In this document: piece by piece, positions 1-9,892 of the stretch
Layout: every line of letters begins with the position of its first letter
How positions within the stretch are numbered: the stretch's first letter is position 1
DNA from: Imhoffiella fuscus
Lineage (GTDB): Bacteria > Pseudomonadota > Gammaproteobacteria > Chromatiales > Chromatiaceae
Assembly: GCF_042682685.1 (NCBI RefSeq)
Contig: NZ_JBHUHX010000007.1
Span: 124,001 to 188,000, forward strand
DNA length: 64,000 bases
Direction: 5' to 3'
Made by a program: the position numbers and the translations under genes
The notes under the pieces: model-generated
The model's database searches: none
Seen by the model: only the letters and a program-made list of their open reading frames with translations
Told to the model about the DNA's origin: nothing

Positions 1-369
1 CGCCTTGTAGAAGTTGCTGTTGGCGTTACGCCAGTTGAGGACGTAGTCGCCGACCGGGGTGCGCTGATCGCCTTCGCGGTATTTGTGTCCCACGGGCGAT
101 CCGCCGAGCGAAACGCGATACTGGCGTACCACCTTGCCGTTCATGACGAGTTCAAGCTGACGCGCCGATTTCTTCACCACAACCTTGTCGATAGGCCCCG
201 TAATTGGGGGCGGGGTGTCTTTCTGCATGGCGCATCCGCCCAATCCGATGAGTCCAGCCAGCGCGAATGCGCCGAACAGGCCCGAGGGAAGCGAGGCGAT
301 CCGCGATCTCCAGGTTTTACGATGATGACTTGGCTCGATGTGCTGCATGGGGTTTGGCGTGACTTTCAT
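1..369 (-). CDS. L,D-transpeptidase (YkuD/ErfK-type) lipoprotein, 3' part outside window
   Basis: Reading from 369 down to the window edge gives 123 codons of an open frame. It starts MKVTPNPMQ and has a hydrophobic stretch ending in a lipobox-like LGGC at about residue 50, so it is probably an outer-membrane lipoprotein. After the Cys comes a Pro-rich linker and then a beta-strand region (VVKKSARQLELVMNGK, followed by VSLGG, P-G-K, DQRTPVGDYVL). This is the typical beginning of a YkuD L,D-transpeptidase domain, in which a short periplasmic motif precedes G-D-x-x-T-P-x-G. The catalytic Cys/His motif would lie beyond the window. The family cross-links peptidoglycan or attaches lipoproteins to it. 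The gene is cut by the window edge, not visibly broken. Confidence 0.8.
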   Translation of the reverse strand, partial: MKVTPNPMQHIEPSHHRKTWRSRIASLPSGLFGAFALAGLIGLGGCAMQKDTPPPITGPIDKVVVKKSARQLELVMNGKVVRQYRVSLGGSPVGHKYREGDQRTPVGDYVLNWRNANSNFYKA

Positions 370-446
370 GGTTGGATCTTGAGTCGATACCGGACGGGAA
401 GGCTCCTATGAGGCATGAGAAAGTCTATGTAGGCGCATGGAAAAAA

Positions 447-481
447 GCTACCAGCTACCAGCTACCAGCTACCAGCTACCA
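447..481. repeat. Tandem heptamer array A (gctacca x5)
   Basis: Five exact copies of the 7-mer gctacca, followed by two bases of a sixth, lie in the gap between the L,D-transpeptidase and rlmI. A second, different heptamer array follows 13 bases later. In all three frames the array is open, so spurious peptides such as SYQLPAT repeats can be predicted from it. I treat it as non-coding. Confidence 0.9.
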
Positions 482-494
482 GCGAGATGATATC

Positions 495-550
495 GCTGGC
501 GGCTGGCGGCTGGCGGCTGGCGGCTGGCGGCTGGCGGCTGGCGGCTGGCG
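495..550. repeat. Tandem heptamer array B (gctggcg x8)
   Basis: Eight exact copies of gctggcg run up to 7 bases before the stop codon of rlmI, which is on the minus strand. The GCTGG core of each unit is complementary to the CCAGC core of array A, so a transcript of this gap could fold into an imperfect hairpin, about 5 pairs per heptad plus a G-U pair. It could serve as the 3' end of rlmI transcripts. Confidence 0.9.
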
Positions 551-556
551 GCTGAA

Positions 557-1753
557 TCAGAATGCCGGCAGGGCGCGCAGGAACAGCGTCTTGAGATAGG
601 CGGTTTCTTGGATCGCCGGATGCACCGGATGATCCGGGCCTTGCTGTCCGGCTTCGAGCAGTTGCAGGCTGCGTCCGGCGCGTCGGCCCGCTTGCTGGAC
701 GGTACGCAGGAAGGTGTCGCGTCCCATGTGGAACGAGCAGGAGGAGGTGACCAGCAGTCCGCCCGGTTCGAGCATCTCGATGCCGAGTCGGTTGAGACGC
801 TGATACGCCTGCGTGCCGTCCTTCTCGTCCTTGCGGCGCTTGATGAAGGCGGGCGGATCTAGGAGCACGGTATCGAAGCGCTGTCCCTGATCGCGCAGCT
901 CGCGCAGAACCTCGAAGGCGTCGCCCTGAATGCGGGCGACGCGGTCGGCCAGACCGTTGCGCTCGGCGTTCTCGGCGACCCGTTGGAGCGCCGATTCCGA
1001 GCTGTCCACGCAGGTGACCTGCTCGGCTCCCAGCGCCGCCGCACGCACGCCCCAGGCGCCGATATAGCTGCAGACGTCCAGAACCCGTTTGCCGACGCCG
1101 TAGCGAGCGAGGCGGGCGCGGTTCTCGGACTGATCGAAGAACCAGCCGGTTTTCTGTCCGCTCAAGGGCGAGATGACGAACTCCTGTTCGTGCTCGATCA
1201 GCGTGACCGTGTCCTCGGGGGATCCCAGGACGACCTCGACCTTCTGCTCCAGACCCTCCAGGGTGCGCACCGAGGTGTCGTTGCGCAGCACGATCGCCTT
1301 GGGACGAACCACCTGTTCGAGTGCCGCCAGGATCTCGCCGCGTGCCCGCTCCATGCCGGCGGTGGTGATCTGGACGCAGAGCAGATCGCCGTAACGGTCG
1401 ACGATGAGTCCGGGCAGGCCGTCGCTCTCGCCGAAGACGAGCCGGTAGTAGGGGTGTGGATAGAGCCGCTCGCGCAGGGTGAGCGCATCGTGGATGCGCT
1501 GTAGCCAGAGCGCGGGGCTCAGCGGATGGTTCGGGTCGCGGCTGACGATGCGGGCACTGATGAGCGAATGCGGATTGACATAACCATGACCGATCCAGCG
1601 CTGGTGGCTGCTCAGGATCTCGACCGGCTGTCCGGGCTCCAGTGACTTGAGGGGGGTCGCTTGGGTGTCGACCTCATTGCTGTAGGTCCAGCAATGGCCG
1701 GCGAGCAGGCGGCGTTCCTGGTCCTTGCGCAGGATGAGAGGCTGAATCTTCAT
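557..1753 (-). CDS. rlmI: 23S rRNA m5C1962 methyltransferase RlmI
   Basis: A 398-residue protein, close to the 396 of E. coli RlmI. It has an N-terminal PUA-like region (MKIQPLILRKDQERRLLAGH, then GYVNP and ISARI), a central EEHE-like domain, and a C-terminal Rossmann methyltransferase domain with the SAM-binding VLDVCSYIGAWG, the DPPAF motif and the SSCS motif carrying a conserved Cys. RlmI methylates C5 of cytosine 1962 in 23S rRNA. The ATG at 1753 is chosen because the protein then begins like known RlmI; an upstream extension of 23 residues is in frame but unlike the family. It stands alone, next to the heptamer arrays on its 3' side. Confidence 0.92.
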   Translation of the reverse strand: MKIQPLILRKDQERRLLAGHCWTYSNEVDTQATPLKSLEPGQPVEILSSHQRWIGHGYVNPHSLISARIVSRDPNHPLSPALWLQRIHDALTLRERLYPHPYYRLVFGESDGLPGLIVDRYGDLLCVQITTAGMERARGEILAALEQVVRPKAIVLRNDTSVRTLEGLEQKVEVVLGSPEDTVTLIEHEQEFVISPLSGQKTGWFFDQSENRARLARYGVGKRVLDVCSYIGAWGVRAAALGAEQVTCVDSSESALQRVAENAERNGLADRVARIQGDAFEVLRELRDQGQRFDTVLLDPPAFIKRRKDEKDGTQAYQRLNRLGIEMLEPGGLLVTSSCSFHMGRDTFLRTVQQAGRRAGRSLQLLEAGQQGPDHPVHPAIQETAYLKTLFLRALPAF

Positions 1754-1854
1754 GGTGCATGTCCGATCGGTGTGAGGCGAGTCTTCGCTGAGCCGACAAA
1801 GACTACCAGAAGGCGCCGCCATGCGGCATGGTCAGCCCAGATCCTCTGGACGGA

Positions 1855-2811
1855 TCAGACCAGGCGATGCCGATCCTTCATGTACAGATAGACCAGGTTC
1901 GAGACCTCGCGGATGGCATCGCTGCGCTTGGAGATCCAGCTGCCATAGTGGCGAGCCCGGGTCTGTCGCTCGATGATGCCGATCATGGTGTAGGCGTGAG
2001 TGCGACCGTATCGGTCGCGCGATTCGATGATACCCATGTCGCCGCAGAGCTTGGCCGTGGATCCGGTCTTGTCGCAGGCATGTACCGAAGAGGGCATGCT
2101 CGCGACCCCCGTGGTGATGCGGTCGTGGTTCGGCAGACGCATCAATCGATGCATCTCCTTGCTGTAGGGCAGTTTGCCGTGGTGCAGCGCGTAGAGGAAA
2201 CGGCTGTAGTCCCAGGCGGACGCGCGATTGGCGTAGGTTGCACCGCTGGTGGGGATCTTCTCGACCACCCGAACCTGCTTGAAGATGCCCGGCGCGTTCG
2301 CTTTGAGCACGGCCTCCACCTCGTGCGGGCCGCGCCCGGCGCCGTGGCGGCTGACCAGATCGAAGAGTCTGTTGGTCGCCCTGTTGTCGCTGTGTTGAAT
2401 CATCCGCTCCATGGTACGACGCACCGAATCGGTGTAACGGGCGCCTTTTTTACCCTGGGATACCTGATAGAAATAGGCCTGTGCGACGAAGGGTTTGATC
2501 ATGCTCGCCGCCTGGCGGGGGACGGCCTCGTTGATGGAAACGAGCTTGGTGCGGGTCGTGAAGTCGTAGACGGACCAGGAGGTGCGTTCGCTCGGCAGGA
2601 TCAGACCTCGCCGACGCATCTTTTTGACCAGGCGAGTCACCTGGTTCTCAAGCGATGAATCGGCGGATTTCGCTGCGGCGAGATCGGGCCAGCCGACCAG
2701 CGCGCCAACCGAGCCGACCGCCAGCGTTTCGAGAAACCAGCGTCGTTCGGGGCAGTGAGTGCACGCCACTGCATCCTCGGCGGCATGCTCGGTCGATGTG
2801 AAGAACGGCAT
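1855..2811 (-). CDS. Class A beta-lactamase-fold serine hydrolase, probably Tat-exported
   Basis: A 318-residue protein with the three active-site elements of the penicillin-binding/beta-lactamase fold: SMIK (SxxK, residues 103-106), SDN (141-143) and KTG (248-250). An ERRWFLETLAVGSVGALVG stretch at 22-40 resembles a twin-arginine signal. The general-base Glu of true class A beta-lactamases was not confidently seen, so peptidase or esterase activity on muropeptides is as likely as beta-lactam hydrolysis. Cys17 and Cys20 (CTHC) precede the signal, which is unusual; translation might begin further in. It lies 8 bases downstream of the response regulator gene on the same strand, so the two are probably co-transcribed. 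Confidence 0.8.
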   Translation of the reverse strand: MPFFTSTEHAAEDAVACTHCPERRWFLETLAVGSVGALVGWPDLAAAKSADSSLENQVTRLVKKMRRRGLILPSERTSWSVYDFTTRTKLVSINEAVPRQAASMIKPFVAQAYFYQVSQGKKGARYTDSVRRTMERMIQHSDNRATNRLFDLVSRHGAGRGPHEVEAVLKANAPGIFKQVRVVEKIPTSGATYANRASAWDYSRFLYALHHGKLPYSKEMHRLMRLPNHDRITTGVASMPSSVHACDKTGSTAKLCGDMGIIESRDRYGRTHAYTMIGIIERQTRARHYGSWISKRSDAIREVSNLVYLYMKDRHRLV

Positions 2812-2819
2812 ACCGACCC

Positions 2820-3809
2820 TCAGGCTTGAAGCAAGAAATAGACTCCGGCGGCGGCCCCGATGCCGGCCAGCGCAGCGAGCGCGACCAGGGTGTAGAGGCG
2901 CCCCATGGCGCTGCGCAGCGATTGCTCGACCGCTTGGAGGGATTGCTGGGAGGTCGCGAGCGCCGATTCGATGGCCTCCTGGGTCTCGCGGCGTGCCGCC
3001 GCAGCCGCCTTGGTGGCGCTTTCGGGCGCATCCTGTCCTTGACCGGCACCCCCGCGAGGACGCTGATCGCGCATGTGTTTCTCGAAGGATTCCAGCAGGG
3101 AGGCACGCTCGGCCTCGATGCCGCGCTTGACCAGGTCGGGCAGGGTTTCGGTCGCCAGGCGCGTGGAAATGGCCTGCAGATCGGCCATGGTGGGCTTCGG
3201 GGGCGCTGTTCGCTGGGCGGCCTGATCGGTGGCGAGGCGCTCGTCGAGGATGCGGTTCGTCTCGTTCCGCAGTCCTTCGGTCAGATCCCGGCGCACTTCC
3301 TCCACAAATGCGGGCAAAACCCGGGATAGCCGGGCTTCCAGTCTGGACTCGATGAGCTTGAGCACGGCCTCCTCGGACAGACCGGCCGGCGCTGCATGCG
3401 GGGTGGCTCCGCGCTCTTGGACCGGGGCCGGGGGGGCGACGCCGTCGAGTTCGGCGTTCAGCCGTTCTAGGATTTCGGGCAGCAGATCGGGCGCCGCCGA
3501 TTTTGGAAGGATGCCGAAGACGCCTTTCTTCTTAGCTGTGGCGACGAATTCCGGTTCCTCGTGCGAGGTGCACATGACGACGGGAATCGCGGCGGTGCGT
3601 GGATCCTCGCGGATGACCTCGAGCGCCTCGAAGCCGTTGAGCCCGGGCATCATGTGGTCCATGAAAATGGCGTCCGGGAGGCTCTTTCGCAGAACCTCGA
3701 AGGCGGATTCTGCCGAGTCCGCCGTTTCGACCTCAATGCTGTGGCGCTGGAGCTGGAGTCGCAGCGCGTAGCGCGCGGATTTTGAATCGTCGACCAGAAG
3801 TATCTTCAT
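2820..3809 (-). CDS. Response regulator with receiver domain and C-terminal membrane anchor
   Basis: A 329-residue protein. Residues 1-120 are a complete receiver domain: acidic pair D7-D8, phospho-acceptor D51 in FMDHMMPG, T81 in VVMCTS and K103 in GILPKSA. No DNA-binding or enzymatic output domain follows. Instead a Pro/Ala-rich linker leads into a long, probably helical region (about 150-300, rich in Glu, Arg, Ala and Leu), ending in one hydrophobic segment at about 303-327 (LVALAALAGIGAAAGVYFLL). The receiver would therefore sit in the cytoplasm, tethered by its tail to the inner membrane. A partner histidine kinase is not visible nearby. The start is at the edge of a classical receiver domain and is secure. 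Confidence 0.88.
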   Translation of the reverse strand: MKILLVDDSKSARYALRLQLQRHSIEVETADSAESAFEVLRKSLPDAIFMDHMMPGLNGFEALEVIREDPRTAAIPVVMCTSHEEPEFVATAKKKGVFGILPKSAAPDLLPEILERLNAELDGVAPPAPVQERGATPHAAPAGLSEEAVLKLIESRLEARLSRVLPAFVEEVRRDLTEGLRNETNRILDERLATDQAAQRTAPPKPTMADLQAISTRLATETLPDLVKRGIEAERASLLESFEKHMRDQRPRGGAGQGQDAPESATKAAAAARRETQEAIESALATSQQSLQAVEQSLRSAMGRLYTLVALAALAGIGAAAGVYFLLQA

Positions 3810-4402
3810 CGGGGCATCGCTTCCAATGATTGGTGTGGTGAACGGCTAAGCTGATCCGCCGGACTCCATGTTGTTGAATTTCCAGTCCGAGCCCAGGGTT
3901 TGAGCGCATCCGTGGCGAGGCGCTTCTTGGTTCGGGTCGGGGCCGATCGGTCTGGGAGACGCCGTAGCGGCGGTGCGTCGAGCAACGGTCACGACTGTCG
4001 GTAGGCGGTCGGAATGGGTCGGCTTTCGAAGCCATGGCCAAACGACCTGTCGCCTTTTCCCTATGTGTATCGGTGGGATCGCCTCGCCACCTAATCTAGC
4101 CGCAGATCGAATCCTGGACTGGGATCCGTTGCACATCTTTCCTCCGCTCGGCGTTGCGGCGGGTGTCGGCGGCTGCATCGGTCGGTCTGTGCGTTCCCTG
4201 TAGTCGTGGCGCCATAAGCCGTCATTCTGATACCGGCGCGCGGTGCGGGCAAGCGAATCGGCCCAGGGTTTTGGATACGGGGGCGTCGGTTGCTCGTGGC
4301 GTGAGTTGGCGATCGATCGGTGCGGAGAGGGGGCGATGGACGACGCCCCTGGCATTGGGGCGCCGTCAGAGACGGAGAGAGGTCAGATGCGTGGGGCGTC
4401 CG
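3810..4402. other. Gene-free stretch between response regulator and hydrogenase operon 1
   Basis: About 590 bases without a convincing gene. Open frames here, including a Pro/Arg-rich one on the minus strand at 3846-4355, have no family resemblance, no ribosome-binding site and shadow-like composition. No clear terminator for hynL was recognised. Confidence 0.6.
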
Positions 4403-6133
<1,731 letters not shown>

Positions 6134-6198
6134 GTTGGCGGATCTCCTGCGCGGGGCCGGCGGACCGGCCCCGCAATTGTCGGGTGCTGGCCAGCGGA

Positions 6199-7491
6199 TC
6201 AGGCCTCGGCGTCATCCTTGGCGGCGCGCGGTTTCTCGACCAGATGCTCGGCGATCATCTCGGTCAGACCGATGACCGGAATGTCCATGTTGAAGGTCTC
6301 CAGTCCTTCTTCGAGCTGGGTCCGGCAGGTCGCGCACATGGTGACCATCCGCTCGGGGGACACCTCCTCGATCTGCGCCTTCTTGCGCTTGAAGGCCGCC
6401 ATCTTGAGCTCTTCGGCACGCTCGTTGGAGCTGACGCCGCCGCCGGCGCCGCAGCACCATTGGAACTTGCCGTGCTCCTTGAGATCGACGAAATCCTCGG
6501 CCACCAAGTCGATGAGGTTGCGCTGCTGCTGGATCACGCCGCTCTTGCGGGCCAGGTTGCAGGGATCGTGCATCGAGAGTCGATCACTCTCCTTGCCCTC
6601 GGTCTGGATGCGTCCCGCCGCGCGCAATTCCTCCAGCACCTCGATGATGTGGAAGACCCGGAAGGGGTAGGGGCGTCCGATCAGGTTCGGACCTTCCCAG
6701 CGGATGGCGGTGAAGGCGTGGCCGCACTCGGGGCTGATGACCTTGGGCACCTTGAGGGTTTCGGCCGCCGCGACCACCCGCTCGACCAGCTGAGCGGCGA
6801 TGTCCTTGTTGCCGATCTGGATGCCGGCGTTGGTGGCCTCGAAGCATTCTGTGGAAAGGGTCCAGGTCACTCCGGCGTGATCGAAGATCTTGGTGATGGC
6901 TTCCAGGTACTCGGGGAAGTTGATGATCTCCATCGAGGACATGAGCACCATGTATTCGGCGCCTTGCTTGTCGACCGGAATCTCCAGTCCGGTGCTGGCC
7001 TCGACGTGCTTGATCTGCACCGCCAGGGTCTTCCACTGCAGGCCCATGGGGCTGCCGGTGGTGATGGCGCGGATCGAGGCGTTGATCAACCCCTCGGGCG
7101 CGTGGCCGGCCTGGACCATGCCCTCGCGCGACTTGCGGATCATATAGGCCAGGTCGTTGCCGACCGGGCAGACCATGGAGCAGCGTCCGCACATGGAGCA
7201 GGAGTCGTAGAGCAGCTCTTCCCATTCTGCCAGCATGGCGTCGGTGACCTTCTGCTGCAGACCCAGCAGTCCCTTGATCTTGCCCCAGAGGGTGAATTCG
7301 GCCTCCCAGACCAGACGCAGCGGTTCGAGCTTGAGGATGGGCGTGTATTTGGGATCGCCGGTTTCCAGATAGAAGGGACAGGACTGGGCGCAGATACCGC
7401 AATGCACGCAACTGGAGAAGAAGGCGGCGGTCGGCGCGTCGACCTCGGCGCGAAAGGCCGCGAGTCCGCGTTCGAGTGTGAGCTCGGTCAT
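6199..7491 (-). CDS. isp2: Isp2, HdrD-like iron-sulfur electron-transfer protein, copy 1
   Basis: 430 residues. Two [4Fe-4S] motifs of ferredoxin type: CVHCGICAQSC (C28, C31, C34, C38) and CSMCGRCSMVC (about 95-105). Two CCG domains follow, with the CGHAF, HDPC, WCCGAGGG and CATCR elements that bind the noncubane cluster in HdrB/HdrD and DsrK. It is thought to sit on the cytoplasmic face and exchange electrons between the hydrogenase, Isp1 and an unknown cytoplasmic partner. Its ATG overlaps the isp1 stop by ATGA (7488-7491), so translation is coupled. By eye it is only about 35-40 percent identical to the copy 2 protein and lacks that protein's roughly 30-residue N-terminal extension. Confidence 0.93.
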   Translation of the reverse strand: MTELTLERGLAAFRAEVDAPTAAFFSSCVHCGICAQSCPFYLETGDPKYTPILKLEPLRLVWEAEFTLWGKIKGLLGLQQKVTDAMLAEWEELLYDSCSMCGRCSMVCPVGNDLAYMIRKSREGMVQAGHAPEGLINASIRAITTGSPMGLQWKTLAVQIKHVEASTGLEIPVDKQGAEYMVLMSSMEIINFPEYLEAITKIFDHAGVTWTLSTECFEATNAGIQIGNKDIAAQLVERVVAAAETLKVPKVISPECGHAFTAIRWEGPNLIGRPYPFRVFHIIEVLEELRAAGRIQTEGKESDRLSMHDPCNLARKSGVIQQQRNLIDLVAEDFVDLKEHGKFQWCCGAGGGVSSNERAEELKMAAFKRKKAQIEEVSPERMVTMCATCRTQLEEGLETFNMDIPVIGLTEMIAEHLVEKPRAAKDDAEA

Positions 7492-8150
7492 GACTGAACC
7501 CCCTTGCGGCCGAAGGCGGCGCCGTTGTACCAGCGGGCGATGAAGGCCGTGAAGATGTGCGTCAGCTTGGTGAATGGCAGCAGGACGAGCAGCAGCTCGG
7601 CCGAGAGGATGTGCATCCCCAGTGCGAGCGGGTAGGGCTCGACCAGGCGGTGATAGGCCAGGTAGCCGGTCAACACCACCATGAAGACCACCGTCCACAG
7701 CAGATAGTCCTCGGTCGTGCTGATGCGTTTCTTGACCGGATGGGTCAGCCGATGCACCAGGGTTGCGATCAGTGCGATCAGGGTCACGCCCGTGGCCAGG
7801 TCGACGATCGGGTTGGGCAGTCCGGGCCAGTATAGGCCGAGCACGCCCTTGAACAGCTCGATGTGCGGGATGAACAGCAGCAGCGCGATCAGAAAGCCGA
7901 TGTGCCAGAGCCAGCCGACCACCACGTTGAAGGGCGCTCGCTTGAAGGTGCCGGGATCGGCGACGGTGCGCGTGATCATGGTTCGCAGTCCCGGCAGCCA
8001 TTCGCCGGCACGGGCCTCGGCATAGTTGGGTGCGCGTCCGAGCAGGAAGATTTCCAGGAGGCGCGCGAACAGACCGATGGCGAAGATCACCATGGCGATG
8101 GTGAATAGGGGGCCTTTGACCCACAGCAGAAATTCCATCGAGCCGTTCAT
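7488..8150 (-). CDS. isp1: Isp1, heme-b-type membrane electron carrier, copy 1
   Basis: A 220-residue integral membrane protein with about five transmembrane helices and conserved His residues suited to heme b ligation (HIGFLIALLLFIPHIE, LVHRLTH, GMHILSAELL). It is related to the NarI/DsrM cytochrome b family and takes electrons from the periplasmic HynSL across the membrane. The ATG at 8150 overlaps the hynS stop as ATGA, and its own stop overlaps isp2 in the same way, so the three genes are translationally coupled. Confidence 0.92.
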   Translation of the reverse strand: MNGSMEFLLWVKGPLFTIAMVIFAIGLFARLLEIFLLGRAPNYAEARAGEWLPGLRTMITRTVADPGTFKRAPFNVVVGWLWHIGFLIALLLFIPHIELFKGVLGLYWPGLPNPIVDLATGVTLIALIATLVHRLTHPVKKRISTTEDYLLWTVVFMVVLTGYLAYHRLVEPYPLALGMHILSAELLLVLLPFTKLTHIFTAFIARWYNGAAFGRKGVQS

Positions 8151-9256
8151 AGTTTCTGCTCCAGTTCTTCGATCGTGACGGGCTGGCGCGTTTTCACGGC
8201 GTCCTTCTTGCCCTTGCGAGCGACGGTGGCGATTCCGGCACCGGCGACCGCGCCGACCGCCGCTGCTTCGAGGAGCGTCGTCGTGCTGGTCCCGATGGGC
8301 ACCGAGACCGGCTCGTAGAAACCGCCGCCATCCCAGAAGCCGGGTTCGGAGCAACCGAGACAGGGATGACCGGACTCGATCGGCCAACTGGTGCCCGCGT
8401 TCCAGCGCATGGTGGCGCAGGCGTTGAAGGTGGTCGGACCCTTGCAACCGAGCCGGTAGAGGCACCAGCCGAGCTTGGCTCCCTCGTCGTCGAAGCTGTC
8501 CGCGAACAACCCCTTGTCGTAGAAGGGCCGGCGATAGCAACGGTCGTGGATCGACTGGCCGTAGAAGGCCATGGGACGGCGGTAGGCATCCAGCTCCGGC
8601 AGTCGTCCGAAGGTCAGGTAGTGCGCCAGCACGCCGGTGATGACCATGGGGATGGGCGGGCAGCCGGAGACGTTGATCACCGGCTTGTCCTTCACCAGAT
8701 CCATCACCGACATGGCACCGGTCGGATTGGGCTTGGCCTGTGGCAGCCCTCCGAAGGCGGCACAGGTTCCGACCGCGATCACGGCGGCGGCATGCTCGAC
8801 CGTTTCCATCAGGATGTCGTAATTGCTGTGTCCGGCGACCGTCGAGAATCCGGGGTTGGCGTCCGGGCCGGGGATGGAGCCGTCGACGATCACCAGATAC
8901 TCGCCGCGATTGGTCTCCATCGCCTGCAGCCGGGCCGCCTCGGCGGCTTCGCCAGCGGCGGCCTGCAGGGTGTGGTGGTAGTCGAGCGAGATGAAATCGA
9001 AGATGAGTTCCTCGACGCTCGGGCTATGGCTGCGTGTCAGGGATTCGGTGCAGCCGGTGCACTCCTGGAAGGACAGCCAGATGACCGACGGGCGCCTCGC
9101 CTGTTCGAGCGCGGCGGCGATCGCCGCCGCCATGCTCGGTGGGAGGGCCATCATGGACGCGGTCGCGGCGCAGAACTTCAGGAATCCACGACGCGACAGC
9201 CCGATGTCTCGCAGGCTCTCGCCGAGGGTTTTGTCGGGGGTTTTGCGGGCAGCCAT
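8147..9256 (-). CDS. hynS: [NiFe] hydrogenase small subunit, Isp-type, copy 1
   Basis: 369 residues. A Tat signal (SRRGFLKF, residues 21-28) precedes the proximal-cluster motif ECTGCTE (C66, C69). Further conserved Cys positions are in GTCAAFGG, SGCPP, the HDRCYRR region, LGCKGP and SGHPCLGCSE, sufficient for three iron-sulfur clusters. A hydrophobic helix near the C-terminus (about 325-345, AAAVGAVAGAGIATV) anchors the enzyme on the periplasmic face. The first hydrogenase structural gene of the operon, 20 bases after the hupH-like gene. Confidence 0.96.
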   Translation of the reverse strand: MAARKTPDKTLGESLRDIGLSRRGFLKFCAATASMMALPPSMAAAIAAALEQARRPSVIWLSFQECTGCTESLTRSHSPSVEELIFDFISLDYHHTLQAAAGEAAEAARLQAMETNRGEYLVIVDGSIPGPDANPGFSTVAGHSNYDILMETVEHAAAVIAVGTCAAFGGLPQAKPNPTGAMSVMDLVKDKPVINVSGCPPIPMVITGVLAHYLTFGRLPELDAYRRPMAFYGQSIHDRCYRRPFYDKGLFADSFDDEGAKLGWCLYRLGCKGPTTFNACATMRWNAGTSWPIESGHPCLGCSEPGFWDGGGFYEPVSVPIGTSTTTLLEAAAVGAVAGAGIATVARKGKKDAVKTRQPVTIEELEQKL

Positions 9257-9276
9257 GGTCCCTCCTCAGTATGGTG

Positions 9277-9732
9277 TCAGGACGATAGTGGCGGGGTGTT
9301 CGGTGCCGGGGTGCCGTCCAGGCGGGCATCGAGCCGATCGATCGCGAGCGCGAGATCCTGAGGCTGCGGGCGCAGGATCTGCGGAACGCTGGCGATCTCG
9401 ATGTGCAGTGTGAGGCGTTGGTTCTCGGCGTTCAGATAGTCCACCAACCAAACGCTTGGAATCGCGGTCTCCTGAATGCGGGTGGGTCCGAGCGCCTCGA
9501 CCGATGCCTGGACCTCGCCCGTGCCCAAGCAGTCCGTCAGGCGCTCAAGGTCGCCAGGCCCGAAGGGCATGGCGCTGAGGTCGATGCGGGTTTCCTCGCC
9601 GCTGGCGATCAAGCGCTCCAAGGCGTGACGGATCTGGCCGAGGACGGCGCGAGCATTCCCGTAGTCGCGAGGCTTGCCCGAGCAGGGCGCGTTCGATTCG
9701 ATGGAAACGGGAATCTGATCCAAACCTGACAT
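9277..9732 (-). CDS. hupH: HupH-like hydrogenase expression protein (HupH C-terminal domain)
   Basis: A 151-residue protein. The middle part (LGTGEVQASVEALG, then IQETAIPSVW and LHIEIASVPQIL) matches the conserved core of the HupH/HyaF C-terminal domain, in which a LGxGEV box is followed by an ET-x-x-P-x-VW box. HupH proteins are shorter or longer accessory factors for maturation or export of the small or large subunit; the exact role is unclear. The protein is about half the length of E. coli HyaF. It is the first gene of the operon, directly before hynS. Confidence 0.75.
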   Translation of the reverse strand: MSGLDQIPVSIESNAPCSGKPRDYGNARAVLGQIRHALERLIASGEETRIDLSAMPFGPGDLERLTDCLGTGEVQASVEALGPTRIQETAIPSVWLVDYLNAENQRLTLHIEIASVPQILRPQPQDLALAIDRLDARLDGTPAPNTPPLSS

Positions 9733-9830
9733 GACCGACCCTCGGCGTCGCGATATTGAGAAAAATTCTAGGCCGATTCGGCGTTCCCGGATTTGATGCA
9801 GCGCATCTTTGTTAGAAGTTCAGCATGAAC

Positions 9831-9863
9831 GAATATTAATTCGCATTGAAATTCATAATATTC
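9831..9863. promoter_or_regulatory. AT-rich inverted repeat upstream of hydrogenase operon 1
   Basis: Arms gaatatta (9831-9838) and taatattc (9856-9863) are perfectly complementary with a 17-base spacer. The dyad lies about 100-130 bases upstream of the hupH-like start (9732) and within the AT-rich gap after hynD. A regulator site is plausible; no FNR-type consensus is seen here. Confidence 0.5.
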
Positions 9864-9892
9864 TTGGATTGGTGATATCGGGTGTCTCCGGT

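Noticed and set aside
372..599. Short protein with SYQLPAT and GGWRLAA repeats
   Set aside because: It is a translation of the tandem heptamers; no start signal and no conserved part outside the repeats.
1855..2811. True beta-lactamase resistance gene
   Set aside because: Only the shared fold motifs are seen; the catalytic Glu is not clear and the context is not that of a resistance gene.
3846..4355. Proline-rich 169-codon frame on the minus strand
   Set aside because: Codon use and composition look like non-coding DNA; no ribosome site and no recognisable domain.
9794..9807. Possible FNR site ttgatgcagcgcat before operon 1
   Set aside because: Only the left half-site fits; the right half lacks ATCAA.
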